DNA of 64,000 nucleotides from Ulota crispa. Lineage: Eukaryota; Streptophyta; Bryopsida; Orthotrichales; Orthotrichaceae. How positions within the stretch are numbered: the first letter of the stretch is position 1; each line of letters opens with the position of its first letter. The notes below the pieces were generated by a model that was not told the origin of the DNA, did not search any database, and was given only the letters and a program-made list of their open reading frames with translations. Below are positions 46,688 through 59,196 of the stretch, piece by piece. The translations under genes and the position numbers were made by a program. The stretch spans positions 9,450,789 to 9,514,788 of the forward strand of contig OY987242.1 in the NCBI GenBank assembly GCA_963920765.1, read 5' to 3'.

Positions 46688-47623
46688 TTAACCCCTAAAG
46701 GATCGTTGTCCCTTTGGTGAACAATTGAGATTTTGGGCATGTACCTATGGGTAAACTACTTTGTGTAATTTTTTGAAACTTTTATGGAGGATGGGAAATT
46801 CAAAGATCTTTGTGAGCATCTAACTTTTTCCTCATTTTGACATTTGACGAAGAAGTTATGCAAAAATTTATGCTGCCCAGGGGAGGGAGGGCAATCCGGG
46901 CAGCCCAAAAACTTCTTTAAAATTTAAATTTAAAAAAATAAAAACTTGAAATCGGTTCTTTAGATTTTCTCATATGTGGGAAGCTTTTAATCATTTCATT
47001 TCAATCAATGAGATGAAAGTTATGAGATGTTTTAGTTTGTGGGCAGTTATTGATCCTCTTCTCTAAAATAAACTTTGAAGTTCTTTATTCTCCACAGTTT
47101 TCAATATTTTGGAAAAAAATTAAACCTAAGGAAGTAGATTGCATATTACAACATTATAACCATTGGGATTTGCATTTTTCATTTCAATAATTAAATTCTT
47201 AACAATTTAGTGTTTTGACTCATTCTCTACTTCTTTTTACATACTATTTTTTTTGCATGTGTTGTATAGTTCGAATTGATTTGAAAATTCTCCCACACAT
47301 GCCTAACTTGGTCTTCTACATGGAGAAAATAAACCTGAACTTTGTGTAGAGCAATTTTTTTCATGTAAGAGTGGTCATAGGCTTCCAAACTTTTTGGACA
47401 GCACGGGAAAAAACCTTTTTTTTCACTTCAGATGTAAATATCTCCCTCCCCCCATCTAGAATGACCGGATTTTTTCCCACAAGTACCTCTTCTAGTCTAA
47501 GGCAAGACCCTACGTTTGGATTTCCATAAAAATAAAAAAAACCTACCTTCTTACTCATCCCTTAGAAGTAGCAGTTTTCAATGATTTTGACAAAAAAAAA
47601 AGGCTTGATCCTTTAGGGGCTAA
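46688..47623. mobile_element. 936-bp TTAA element, CCCCTAAAGGACC subfamily
   Basis: The left end is TTAA-CCCCTAAAGGATCGTTGTCC and the right end is GATCCTTTAGGGG-CTAA (one base off TTAA). It aligns along its length with the inverse of 35468-36406 and in part with 51055-52402 and 62179-63360. It shares the outer arm sequence with the foldback at 45357. No transposase frame is present. Confidence 0.75.
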
Positions 47624-49046
47624 CAAATATGGTGTTATTTGAGTTTTTTTGGTTGGTTTCTTTCAATTCCTATATTGAACCGATTTATCAAGGAACTCTT
47701 TTGGTTATTTTCTCTATTTTGTAGTGGAAATTGTTATTATTTAGATTTTTTACCAATTTTTCAGCTGCTGTTTATTAATTGCAAAAGGATTTTTCTCATT
47801 TCAATTGGCTAGCTTTGAACTAGCCACTAGTTCTTCAAGGACTTTGCTTGGAGTATAATTGATGGGATAATAATATTCACTACATCCAAGCGACTCTTTC
47901 CTTGTTTTGACTGGCAATTTCTTTTCCAAAAAAGAGTAATGGTAATAATTTGTTCCTGCTTTTTTTTGTTTAGTTATATTCTTCTCCCGGTTTCTAGACT
48001 AATGTAAGGTCTGTGAATCCAAATTTAAGTTTAAAATTTTTAAATTCAATTTTTAGATGGTAAACATCTAAACTCTCACACTTTATGGCACGTGAAAAAT
48101 AACACTTTTCCACGCTAGCCCCGTATTGCAAAACAAGGCAAGAGTTGCTCGCAAGTCCTCAATGTTGCTCACCCAATTTATGGCCCAATTTGAAATTATC
48201 AAATTGGGCTCATGTTTACTAAATTTGGTAAATGCAGTGTGGTGATTTGAATGTTTTTTTGGTTTGGTCCCAATTCTAGGCGCCAATAATTTGTCATGCA
48301 GTTGGTCATGTCATCTACAAGCCACAAGGCCACAACCCCAACATAAAGCTGCATGGCCCACTTGACGTCCCAATTGATGGCCCAATTTGAGAATTTGAGC
48401 AATCCCACTGAGACATTTTTAGGGCTCTTAAATTGGGACAACAAGTGAGTACTAGCATAAAGCAATCCCCGAAACATTTCTAGTTTTGATTATGTTTGCA
48501 AAATGGAAAATATGTCATAACTATATAAAACCATTTTCCTTTTTGAGGGAGGGATCGAGGCTATGTAAAAAAAAATTGACAATCTTAATTATGAATGTTA
48601 TACTGTTATCAAAAAGGGTGGCGTTATAGGTCTTCATAACATGAAAGCTTCAAGGGTCTCGTATTATCACCATCACCTTTTAAAAAACCTCCAACTCTTT
48701 GTGGTATGCACGATTTTGGGGATTGATTTTGAAGAACTTGGTATAGAGGTTTCAGTAAATCTTTCTTGAAAGAAAAAAAAAAATTGAAGAGTGGGATTTT
48801 TGAAAAAATATTCAACAACTTGTTACAATATAATTAGTGAACATTCTTTTTTGCAACACATATACTTTTATAAAGAAACACCGTCATAACCAAACACAAA
48901 ATATACTAACAAATACAAAACAGCGCCCACTTAATTGCAAATAAGTAAAACCAATCTCCAAGAAATGTGTGATAATCAGTGAACATTCAACTTCAATAGT
49001 TTTTATCTATAATATAAATGAAGCTCCTCAACAATGTAATTACACC
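47624..49046. other. AT-rich intergenic DNA with a half-copy of a foldback arm
   Basis: 47970-48080 carries one arm of the AATTGATATATG family. Related words (CCCAATTT, AATTGGG) recur at 48172-48215 and 48365-48440, suggesting a small duplicated segment. No gene was recognised. Confidence 0.45.
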
Positions 49047-49346
49047 AAATAGTGCACTTAGGTTGCCTTAAACAATTAGGTTGCCTTACCTTAACAAAGT
49101 TACCTCATCACTCACCTTAACCACCCAAAGGGGCATGCAACTCTCTTTATGCTACAATAATTTTTGGTTTTGTGTAATGTTCCAATTTCTTTACTCCTTG
49201 ACTTTGACATTTATTGTTGTGTCTTACTTTTGCTTGCTTCCTCCATTGTTTACCACAATAATAACAAAAGTATAGTAATCTTGGTAAGTATTTAAATAGT
49301 GTGAAATGTTAAGAACGTAGTGTGGGGCAACCTAAATGCACTATTT
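49047..49346. mobile_element. 300-bp MITE, AAATAGTGCACTTAGGTTGCC ends
   Basis: The left end AAATAGTGCACTTAGGTTGC is inverted at the right as GCAACCTAAATGCACTATTT with one mismatch. The second GGTTGCCTTA (49079) repeats part of the end. A short frame (49081-49275) has no recognisable content. Confidence 0.65.
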
Positions 49347-49545
49347 GATATGCATAACATAGGAGAATAAAAGCAATAACTTTTCAAATGTTCAGAAGTA
49401 GCGTATAAGTGTAAAATCAAAGGCCATTGTTAGAATTAAATGGCCATTTACACGGTTGGATCATCTGGTTGGAATATCTCCAAACATACCAACTTGGAGG
49501 TCCAGAAGGGACCTTAGTTACGGCCTTCACATTGAATCAACCCTT

Positions 49546-50012
49546 TAGCATCTCCACCAGTTGGCCGGTGGAATGACACGCCATATGCTCAGCCTGGCTC
49601 TTTCATGAGGATCAGCTTGTTATATAATTCATGTGTCCACCAGATTGAGTTTGAGAGGACGCGTTACAAGGTTTGGAATTAAAAGCTATGCCAAAAATAG
49701 CTACAATTTATGGATGCTTTAGGCATCTCTGCCACAACAACATGGGCAAGTTAGCAATTTAAACTTTAGAGAACTGATGGCAAATAAATTGGGGCCTCAC
49801 CAACCACCAAGGCAATAAATAAAAGTGTCAAAGCCACAATTCAAGCACGCTACAAATGAAAAATACCACAGCAGTTGAGAGTGGGAGCCTTCTTTGATGC
49901 GGCTGGGCAAAAATTTGCCATCACTGTATCAACGTTGGACACTCTATAATCAGAAACAATCCTAAGGCCATTATAAATGACAGATCGGGACCAATCGGTG
50001 GAGATGCTCTTA
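49546..50012. mobile_element. MITE with GCATCTCCACC ends, copy 2
   Basis: The left end is TTAGCATCTCCACCAGTTGG and the right end is CCAATCGGTGGAGATGCTC-TTA. It is the same terminal family as 33654-34055, with little interior similarity. No coding frame is present. Confidence 0.6.
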
Positions 50013-51054
50013 CATGATATAAACCATGTACATTTTGGTAAATTTGACCTTTTGTGCATTAAGCATTTAGAAATAAGTATATGTGCGTGCTTTTGTCATT
50101 TGAAAATTAAAATTGCAATTTTTTTATGTTCCATATTTGCCTATCGGGTCATTTGATGGGGAAATATCAACAGTATATTGTTATTTAAATAATCCATAAA
50201 AATGAATTTCAATGATTTATGAACTAATACACTTTAAATGTATGGACCGTGTATGTTTGAAGTCTAAACATCTATAATCCCATTTTTCCAAATCCTAAAA
50301 AACAAATTGGTAGTCTATATGAGTCCTTGATTTCATTTTACTAAAATGGGGTAGTTTTGAAATTTCTTACAGAAGTACTCATTTGGACATTATAACATTT
50401 TTCATTTTCAACAATGTTTTTGTTTTTCACTAATATACAAGTATAAGCATGTTATTTTTTAGAATGCCAAAAACAAAACATTATATACTGTCTAGGGCTT
50501 AATAAAGAGGAAAAGCATTATAGGTGAGGCTAAAAAACAATTAGACAACTATTTTTGACACCCCAACTACTCCATATTCCTTATTGTAAGAGTTCCTAAG
50601 ATTTGTCTCTTGTAAAGTAACACTCTTTTTACATGAAATAAGGGCTATAATAAAACAACCAAAAATTTGTTCATGTTTGGCATATGCCATCACACCACCA
50701 AAACATGTTATATCATTAAGCATAAAATATCTTGATTCTAAACTATTATACAAGAATATCAAAGCCAAAAGGCTTAAAAGCTTTTACAAGTTTAGATACT
50801 TTTACTTTAAAACCTAGGTCTAGAAAATAGAGAATTAGATAAACTTGTTGATTTTGATTTGTAATTTAAACCTAAATGTTTATAATACTATATTTGTTGA
50901 TTTGGGAAAAAGTTTTTGCAAAATAAATTTTGGGGATATTGAATTTTGTATTTATGAGAATATTTTGGTGATTTTATGTGAATCTTTTGATAGTTCCTTC
51001 AAGATATTTCATCATTAATGTAAGGACTTCAACTAAAATCATCATAAAATTCAC
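50013..51054. other. AT-rich intergenic DNA, no gene seen
   Basis: No paired repeats, RNA gene or supported coding frame were recognised. Confidence 0.5.
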
Positions 51055-52402
51055 TTAAACCCCTAAAGCACTGAACACCTTTTTTTGGCAACATAGCAAT
51101 TTTGGGCAGCTCACTATCAATGGGGTTTTCATTTTTTTTCTTTGAAATTTTCACACATGATGTGTCCAAGGAGTAACTTTAAGGCCCAACAAATTTCCAA
51201 GCTTTTGACTTCATAATTCAAAAGTTATTGCATGATATGTAGATTTCTTTGCTCGGCGAGCAGCCAAATTTTTTTTTTAAATTACATTTTTTGAATTTTG
51301 TTTTTTGAAATCGATTCTTTAGATTTATATATACTTGGGAAGCTTTTAATCATTCCATCTTGATCAATGAGATGAAAGTTATGAGGACATTTTGTTATCA
51401 ACAGCATTAAAGGAAAATTGAGCTTAAGAAAAGGCCCCTACACCTTGACAAACCACTCTATTTATTGAGGTAGGAGAAGCATAGGTAATGTACCTACACA
51501 AGGGTCTCTACCTTATGTGAAGTACTCAAATGTACCATGGTACATATCAAAAGGATTGATGATGAAAAACAATATTATAACATGACAATGACAAATGTAA
51601 GGACCTTTAGTGGGACACAAGAATAAACTAGGACAAGAATTCCAAGTCAAACAAGGACACTCATCAAACAAAAAGCATATGATATTGTAAAAAGAAATTA
51701 ATCTCATGAAGTACCTATAAGCGCATATAGGGGATTTATTAGTCTCTTTTTATTTGAAAAAGGACATTACATTTAAACGCTTTTGACCCCTCCTACCACT
51801 TCCTGTAGGAGCCTTCTCTTGAGCTCATTTTTTATCCATAAGTTATGGATTCTCTATTCTAAAATAAACTTTGAAGTCCATTAATTTACTCAATTTTCAA
51901 TGTTTTAGAAAAAAAACAAAACCAAAAGATGTAGATTGTTTATCAGAACATTACAACCATTGGGATTGGAATTTTTCATTTCCAAAATTTAGTTCTTAAC
52001 AATTTAGTAGTGTGAATCATGCTCTACTTTTTTTTTACTTACTATTGTTTTTCCATGTGTTTTACAATTCCAAATGATTTGAATTTTTTTGAGTGCGCAC
52101 CCAACTTGCTTTGAAGAAAAAATCCAAAAAATTACAACCATTTAAATATGACCTTGTGAAGTGAAGTTGCTTGGATTTTTGCAAAGATAAAAAATAGCTT
52201 TTGGTCAATTCAAACACAAATGTCTAACAATCTAGATGGTGAAAACTCCTGAATTTTTTTTCACATCTTTTGATACTAGTGTTGTACAAGAACTTACGAC
52301 TACATTTGTCCAAAAAAAATCCTAAACTTTGGTACCTGTACTAAAAATGGTAGTTTTGGAGCGATTTTGGTGAGAAATTGAGCTTAGTGCTTTAGGGGTT
52401 AA
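51055..52402. mobile_element. TTAA element, CCCCTAAAGCAC ends, with a nested insertion
   Basis: The left end is TTAA-A-CCCCTAAAGCACTGA and the right end is GTGCTTTAGGGG-TTAA. Interior words (GATCAATGAGATGAAAGTTATG, CCATTGGGATTGGAATTTTTC) are shared with 46688-47623. About 51460-51800 is an extra segment bounded by GAGGTAGGAGAAGC and CCTCCTACC, probably a TA-type insertion inside it. Confidence 0.65.
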
Positions 52403-52834
52403 ATCACCAAAAATACTTTAAAAAACATAAAATCCATTCAATTGCAATCATATGAATTGGATTCCATTAGGTACAAAGCTGACAATGTTAAATGTTAACA
52501 TGAAAAATTTGTATAAAACACGGCACTCATTAATTTTAGAAGAAAAAAAACTTTGGAATTTTTGGATTTTATGTCCTCAAAAACTTATTTAATACACATT
52601 TCTTCAAGAATGTAAAACCCAAAAATCCCAACTCTCAAGTTTATGATCTCTTCCAACATTCAAGTTTGGAGTCCCAATTTTCCAAATGTTAAGTGCCAAA
52701 ATCAGGAGTAAACTCTCAAGAATTAATAACAAAATAATACTCGTTCACATCCAACAAAATTTCAAAAAAACAATATGGCTGCAAAATCATAAAAGGTTTC
52801 AAATTTTTTTCCAAAATCTACATAAAATTCATAC

Positions 52835-53148
52835 TAAGGTAGGTAGCTTGAATTGCATCCCCTCTCATGAAAAGCGTTCTTGAATGGACCCTCTTTAGTC
52901 ATAGAAGAAAATTAGCTATTGCATAGAAACAATTTATAAGAGACCTAGAATCACAAATACATGCTTACTAAAATAAATAAAAAATTCATCAATAATTCAA
53001 TAATGCTTCAAAAAACATGAAAAGAATTGTGTTAGCTTACATTTGACATCCATTTCTCTTTGTCTGAAATAATCTTGTCTCAAAACGCCCACGGAAAGGA
53101 AAATCAGCCTTTAAACTTAAAATGTCGCTTTTCAAGCTACCTACCTTA
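52835..53148. mobile_element. TA-flanked MITE, AAGGTAGGTAGCTTGAA ends
   Basis: The left end is TAAGGTAGGTAGCTTGAA and the right end is TTCAAGCTACCTACCTTA, perfect inverted copies 314 bp apart. The interior contains TTCTTGAATGGACCC, reminiscent of the AAGGTAGGAGGCTC elements. It ends about 100 bp before the promoter repeats of ProT gene B. Confidence 0.75.
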
Positions 53149-53252
53149 CATGTCATAAGTACACACTACACACTAATATGAATTTTTCGAAAGTTACATA
53201 CATAATATCCATCATACTCAGTAATGTTACCGAGAGATTGATACTCCCATGG

Positions 53253-53336
53253 TCCCACCCACTCATCGAGAGATAAATAATCTCACCCACTTACCAAGAG
53301 ATGAATAATCTCACCCACTTACCAAGACATAAATAA
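53253..53336 (+). promoter_or_regulatory. Three tandem 28-bp promoter repeats of ProT gene B
   Basis: Units at 53253-53280, 53281-53308 and 53309-53336 share TCTCACCCACTTACCAAGAG followed by ATGAATAA-like ends; the first unit is the most diverged. They lie about 95 to 175 bp upstream of the TATA box. A single related word is present in front of copy A. Factor unknown. Confidence 0.65.
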
Positions 53337-53428
53337 TCATTCTAGACCTCCCACCTAGATGTAGCTACATTTATTTTTTTAAATTTAAATTCCGTAGAGG
53401 GCGATTCCAGGCCCTCTCGGTTCTTCAT

Positions 53429-53435
53429 TATAAAG
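53429..53435 (+). promoter_or_regulatory. TATA box of ProT gene B
   Basis: TATAAAG followed by a pyrimidine-rich CACTCTCTTTCCTCC, in the right place for transcription to start near 53455-53470. The matching position in copy A reads TTATCAGT. Confidence 0.6.
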
Positions 53436-53550
53436 GCTCTCACTCTCTTTCCTCCTCTCTCACAATCATTTGCTCCTACGGTCTTTGCTTTTTCCTGCGC
53501 TTCCATCGCTCATTGCTCATCTTCTACGGAGGCTCACAACCCCCGCTTTG

Positions 53551-54201
53551 GTAACTTGCTCTTGCCCTTCATGCTTTTCGTTTTCTATTGTTTTTTTAAT
53601 TGTGCTGGGGTTCGCAGCCTGTTTTGGGCTCAGGTTGCAGCGATCTGATAGTGCTCCTAATAAGGGCCAGTTTTGTCCACATAAACAAGATTCCTGAATT
53701 TGCCCCTGAACAATTATATGTTTTTTAATGGCATGTTGAAGCTCCTTCTTGAAAAGCAGGTGTTGATTGTGGTGAGGGAGAGGACAGTCATCGTTTTAGC
53801 AGCTTAGGCACATCGTTGTCCAGGAAAAGCGGTTTCATTGATTGATAAGAAAATCAGTAAAATAAAACTCGAAGACACTGAATTTCGTCTTTTTTTTGTG
53901 CAAGTTAGCTCTAGGCAGTGCTAGAGAGGGAACAAAAGAGCATAAAGCAATTCGTTTGGCAGTTTGCGAATGTGAGTACTGTATCTTGCGCGCTTGCAAG
54001 CAAGTTAAGGTTGGTTAGGATCGTGTGCATGAGAGTCTACAAACTGGCTGGCCCTAATGTTAAGCTGAAAGGCTCATGAACATCGAAATCTCCTTAGTTG
54101 TCGCCTCGGCCGTCACATACATCAAGAGCTTCAGTAAAAGTGCAAGGTCGTCGACGTAGAAACTGACTGAAAGAAGTCACTTGTTGTTGCAACCCGTGCA
54201 G
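53551..54201 (+). promoter_or_regulatory. Leader intron of ProT gene B
   Basis: The 5' untranslated exon ends at 53550 before GTAACTTGCTCTTGC. The intron ends CCCGTGCAG at 54201, five bases before the start codon. Both sites are conserved with copy A. Leader introns of this kind often raise expression in plants, which is general knowledge and not tested here. Confidence 0.7.
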
Positions 54202-54206
54202 GTACA

Positions 54207-57200
54207 ATGATTTCCTGGCAGAAGGCTGTTTCTCCCCCAGCTATCAGGGCAGACCCTGAGCTTGGATGGGAGGATCCTCCAACAGTCCTCCCGGGGAGGG
54301 ATGGTGTTGTCCGCGATGAAATCAGAGAACTCACCATTTCTGGATCGCAGAGAACAGCTCACCAGATCGGCCAAGGTAAGTTGCAGATCCACACGCGTCT
54401 CGATTCTACTTTTCCATTCCACTAATCTGTAAACAAGGCGAAATTCCATTTGTGTGTACCCGGGAGCATGGAAAGTAGTGATTAACAGGCATTTTTCTTC
54501 GAGTAGGCTGGTTTCTTTCTCCTTTGCACAGTCACCCTTGGGTCTCTGTTTTTGCATGTTTTTATGTGATCGGTTTGAGTGCACACCTGCATGCAGTTTA
54601 TCTTGGGACCTTGGTGGCTATTCGATGATGTTTTAGTTGAGATCCACACTACTGAGAGTTAGGTCATTCTGAGAACGTACACTAAGTTAGCATGGTGTTG
54701 CATGTTGATACGTGGAAAGGTTGTCACTTTCAACGCTGTTTGTTTAACGTCGTCATTGCGCACGTTTTGCAGATGCATGGTGGTCCGTGGGGTTCCACCT
54801 CGTCGCAGCTGTCAACACCGCCTTCATTTTGGGGTACCCTGCCCTGATAATGGCATACCTGGGGTGGGTAGCGGGGCTCGTCCTCTTCCTGGGTGGGGGT
54901 CTCATGTCGCTGTACAACAACTGCTTGCTCGGGAGCCTGCATGAGACCGGAGGAATCCGTCACATCCGATACCGCGATCTGTGCGGCCATGTGTACGGTG
55001 AGGCGACAGAATCTGACCACCACCCAGCCAGTTGGCCTGGTGGCATGGACATGTGGTTTCCAAATTTCAGATTTATCATGACATTTTCGTTTTTATTTGA
55101 TGGTATATGCTGTTGTTGTCTGTTACAACACTCAAGTTACCCAACCAGAGGACAGCAACGACTGCGAAGATCCGTGTCTTGAGTGCAAGCATTTAATAAT
55201 CTTTGTGATGCCTCATTGATCTCTGATTCCTTAGACAGGCATGACCGGCAGTCACAAATATTCTATCTGAGCAACCAGAACTAACCGGGTGCTGAAAACT
55301 AAGAAATTTTCCTAGTTCCTGATATTTGGTGCGTTGTTGCAGGACCATTCATGTACAAGGTGACATGGATTACCCAGTACTCTAACTTGAGCATTGCAAA
55401 TGTGGGGCTGATCATTCTAGGAGGACAATCGCTCAAGGTAACCTCGTGTTCCAGGTTTTTCTCTTTGTTTTGTGAGTAGACGTTTCTGACTTACTGAGTG
55501 CTCTCAGCCATTTAGCTGCTTTTGCAAAAGCCAAAATGACTGATACTGTCGAGTAATTTAGGCCGTCTATAATTTAGGTCACCCCACTGTAGCTTGCTGT
55601 ATCATTTTGTAGCCTGCTGTGCACACCAGAATTGCATGCCATGAGTGTGCATATAAGTTGTGAAACTAGTGTTGGAAGCGCAGACAACACAACACAGAAA
55701 CAACACAGTTTGTCAGTTGTGCAGAAAAATTTACTAGTGTTGAACTGTTGATCCTGGACTCACTCTTGGATTTCATGCACAAACAGGCCATTGCGCAAGT
55801 GCCTGGGACGACTCTGGCGAATTGGATTTGCTTTGCAGGTGTTTTGTACCTGATATTTGCCGTAGCGGTCCCCAGCTTGTCCTCCCTGAAATACTTCTCG
55901 GCTTTCACCCTGGTGCTGAGCTTCATTTACATCACGATTGCTTTGGTGATCTCTCTCAAGGATGGTAAGAAAAAACAAATCCATCCTTTTCATCCTTTTA
56001 GCCACCAGTGTTCCCAATTCCCACACAGACACAGACTTTTGCTCAGGATGTCATGCTCCTGATCACTGGGGCAAACCCCTCTAACTTAATACCAGTCCGA
56101 TTCCGAACCCTTTGAAGATGACGTCAGCGCCGTTATTCACCAGATTGTGATGTGGTGTGTACGCAGGCCTTCATGGAGCGCCCAGAGACTACTCTCTTCC
56201 TAGGACCGAAGTCAACCAGGTGTTCAACGCCATCGGTGCGCTTGCGACCATTTCCTTCGCCTTCAACACAGGAATTCTTCCTGAGATGCAGGTACACATC
56301 TCGCACGTGCTCTCTGTTCGGGTCTCCTTGTCAATCAGTGGAATGCAGCTAGTTGCCTGTAAAATGTTCATTGCTCTACATGTTAGAGTGTAGGGTTTGG
56401 AGCTAGCTCAGAGCACCTTATCAACGACTTACGCAAAACACGGAGGGTAGGTGTAAGGCTGGGCCCAACAGTGAGACTTGTACACTTGCGTAAATATGTT
56501 GGAAGTTGTGAAGAATGTAAACATGTCTGCATCGTTCCTGAGGATTGAACGTTGCACACAGGAGTTGGGGTGGTTAGGTGACACCTCTGTTGACGACAAA
56601 TTTAACTGTATGTCTTAAATCAGGCAGCCATCCGGAGCCCCACGAGGAAGAACATTTACAAGGCTCTCGGTTTACAGTTCACCTTGGGCACGGTGCCCTT
56701 CCTTGTACTCACTATGGTGGGCTATTGGGCATACGGGAATGTCGTGTTCCCGTACTTGATTATCAATCTCTCTGGACCAAAGTGGGCCATCATGTTTGCT
56801 AACGTCACCGCTCTGCTTCAAGCCCTGATAGTGTTCCATGTAAGTAACCATCTTTCTCCTGAGCCTTTAGTTTGATCAGTGGCACTGTCTTACAACGTAG
56901 TAGCTGCACCCTCGAATGTTAGTACGACTTTCATTGCTTCACTCAAATAGATTCCGGTGTAAAGTGGTCATGCAAGCTTCACTCGACAGCCAGAGGTTGT
57001 AAGCAGAACTTTGGAAATCCTTGATTTGCTGACTTTCTTTGTATTCTATCCTATGAACGCGTACTTTCTAGAATTTGTCTCTCAAATGCTAACAAGAATC
57101 GAATAAGCAAAATCATGTGAACGGAATTGATAAGCCTGAGAACAGAGAAGCTTAGCAGGGTTTACTTAGATATGCTAGCGTCAGACACTAATTAGAAAGT

Positions 57201-58139
57201 GTCCAGAGAGAGGCAAGAGACTTAAACTTCTACAGGCCCATGCGAACACTTTAACAGAGTTCCTTCTAGTGAACCTAAGCCTAACGGCCCGGATGAACCG
57301 AAAGTAGCAGGTCATTCCTACAGCATGTTCAAATGTTTCCTAGCACAGAGTGATGTGTAGTATGCGTACGTATCTTACATGAGGGGGTTAGAGGAATTCT
57401 AGAATAAGTCGTGTTCAAAAAGCTTAGCTATATGCTCATGCTGTACTGTACTTACACCGTGCTCTCCAAACACCCTCCATCAAGCAACATACTCGAGGGC
57501 TGGATGGCCGGAAATTACTTTGGGACCTTGAAAACATTTGTAGCTACAAGTAAAGTGTTCTCGATTCCAACCACCCTGAATGAGTGATACTGATGCATGA
57601 CTACCTGATTGTGTGCAGATCTTTGCCGCACCCATGTACGAATTTCTGGACACGTTTGTTGTAGCAAAGGTGGCTCCTGCAGTCCAAGCTCAGACCAGCG
57701 AATTCACTCCCGAGAAGATTGCCCTTCGCCTCGTCTTCAGGGGGTTGTTCATAGCCATGAGCACATTTATTGGTTGCCTTCTTCCGTTCTTCGGAGACTT
57801 CATCGCGCTTACAGGCTCCTTGGCAGCCTTCACCCTGCAGGGCGGGTTCATACATCACATGGTCATCAAGGTATGCATGCTCCTGACCCACCACGTCGAC
57901 TAACATCTCACTTACTAGCTTCTCAGGTTCATTTTTTGGTATTGTAATTTGGGGATTGAATACTGACATTTTTTTGGGTGCTCATTCAGGTGCGAGGCAA
58001 GGAGCTTTCGGGTGCCTGGCTAGCGTGGCACTGGGTGAACGTAGTGGTGAATGCGGTGGTCATGGTTGCATGTGTGGCAGCCTCCATTCACTACATCATT
58101 CACGATTCCACGACTTACCATGTGTTTGCCAATTTGTGA
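54207..58139 (+). CDS. Proline/compatible-solute transporter, AAAP family (ProT-type), copy B
   Basis: This is the paralogue of 613-4520 in inverted orientation, predicted to import proline and similar solutes across the plasma membrane with protons. Exons: 54207-54375, 54773-54997, 55343-55437, 55787-55964, 56167-56291, 56624-56839, 57619-57870 and 57990-58139. All introns are GT-AG, and the total is 470 codons including TGA, giving 469 aa. The N-terminus MISWQKAVSPPAIRADPELG differs most from copy A and is one residue shorter. The transmembrane core is nearly the same: TAHQIGQDAWWSVGFHLVA, HIRYRDLCGHVYG, VTWITQYSNLSIANVG, VPGTTLANWICFAGVLY, TGILPEM, GYWAYGNVVFPY, LPFFGDFIALTG. The gene is intact. 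From 57649 to 58137 (exon 7, intron 7, exon 8) it is identical to copy A by eye, whereas exon 6 has 19 differences in 216 bp. Family assignment is strong; substrate range is inferred. Confidence 0.94.
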
Positions 58140-58930
58140 GTTGCTAATTTGCTATAGCAGCTTACTAGTTTTTGTTTTGCCCTAGCATGAGTTGGAACCT
58201 TTAAGACACAGACTCGGACCCTGAGTGGGCATTTTCTAGACCTACTACTACGAATAAACCTTAATTCATAGTACGAGGGATGGACGCTGAGGTGTGACGT
58301 TACTTTTTAAGGCTGATCAGACATCAGTTAAGTTTAAAACGACAATGTTTTGGGCTCCATTTCCACTAGGGCAGAGGGGGGTTCAGACTTCAGTGTGGTT
58401 CAAAGTCCAAGATATGTAGATAGTTTTATTAAACGTGCAATGCTGCAACGATTACTGCTCGTAGCATTTGTTTTGCTCGCTTCTATCGGTGTGTCATTTT
58501 TTGGAATATGCCATTTTAATTTTTTACGAAGTGGATGTTATCAGGGTCCAAAGGGGAACAATTTTTTTCATGTGTAGAAAGTATCACTATCCATTTGAAA
58601 ACTTGTAAGCAGTCTGAGCCTCTGAGGTGCCTGGTATGGTTTGCCACTTTGCCCCCTGATTCTTCCCAAGTTTGGTCAGATTGAGCATAAGTTTGAGGAA
58701 TTTTTGGCCATGATATCGATGAATCATGAATGAATATATTTAACACTACCCAGCTACCTACCTGCACACACCTCAGCCAAATCCGACCTTGCTTTGACAC
58801 TACCATACAAGTAGAGAAAACTGGCTGAAAGTTGGATACCCTCTAATCCCTCTGTGAGGCACACACCTGAAACAAGAACCTAGGTGCATCAAATTTTGGA
58901 TGAAAGTTATATATAGTTTTAGCTTAATAA
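58140..58930. other. 3' flank of ProT gene B, no gene seen
   Basis: It begins with the probable 3' untranslated region, which keeps a TTTTTGTTTTGCCCTAGCATG motif related to that after copy A. The frames at 58350-58577 and 58516-58806 overlap on opposite strands and show no recognised content. Confidence 0.5.
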
Positions 58931-59196
58931 GCGTTATTCGTTAAATTGAGAAAAATATTACATTTTGGGACTTATGAAGGTTTAAGGTGATCACCTTAAA
59001 CCAAGCTCCAACATTTTTTTTTGTACACGTGCCCTCATCCCCTCATGTGAGGGCTGAAAGGAGGAATTTGCGAGGGAAAAAATCTTAGTAACTCAGACTG
59101 AATTAGATACCTTTGAATTTGGTATAAGGTAACATTTTGGGTTTAAGGTGGAGTACAAAATGGTACCTCCGTTTTTCCCAATTTAACAAATAACGC
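58931..59196. mobile_element. MITE, GTTAAATTGGGAAAA family, copy 2 (inverted)
   Basis: The ends GCGTTATTCGTTAAATTG and CAATTTAACAAATAACGC are inverted repeats. The interior repeats GGTGATCACC, GTACACGTGCCCTC and GTGGAGTACAAAATGGTACC, matching copies 1 and 3 in opposite orientation. Confidence 0.75.
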
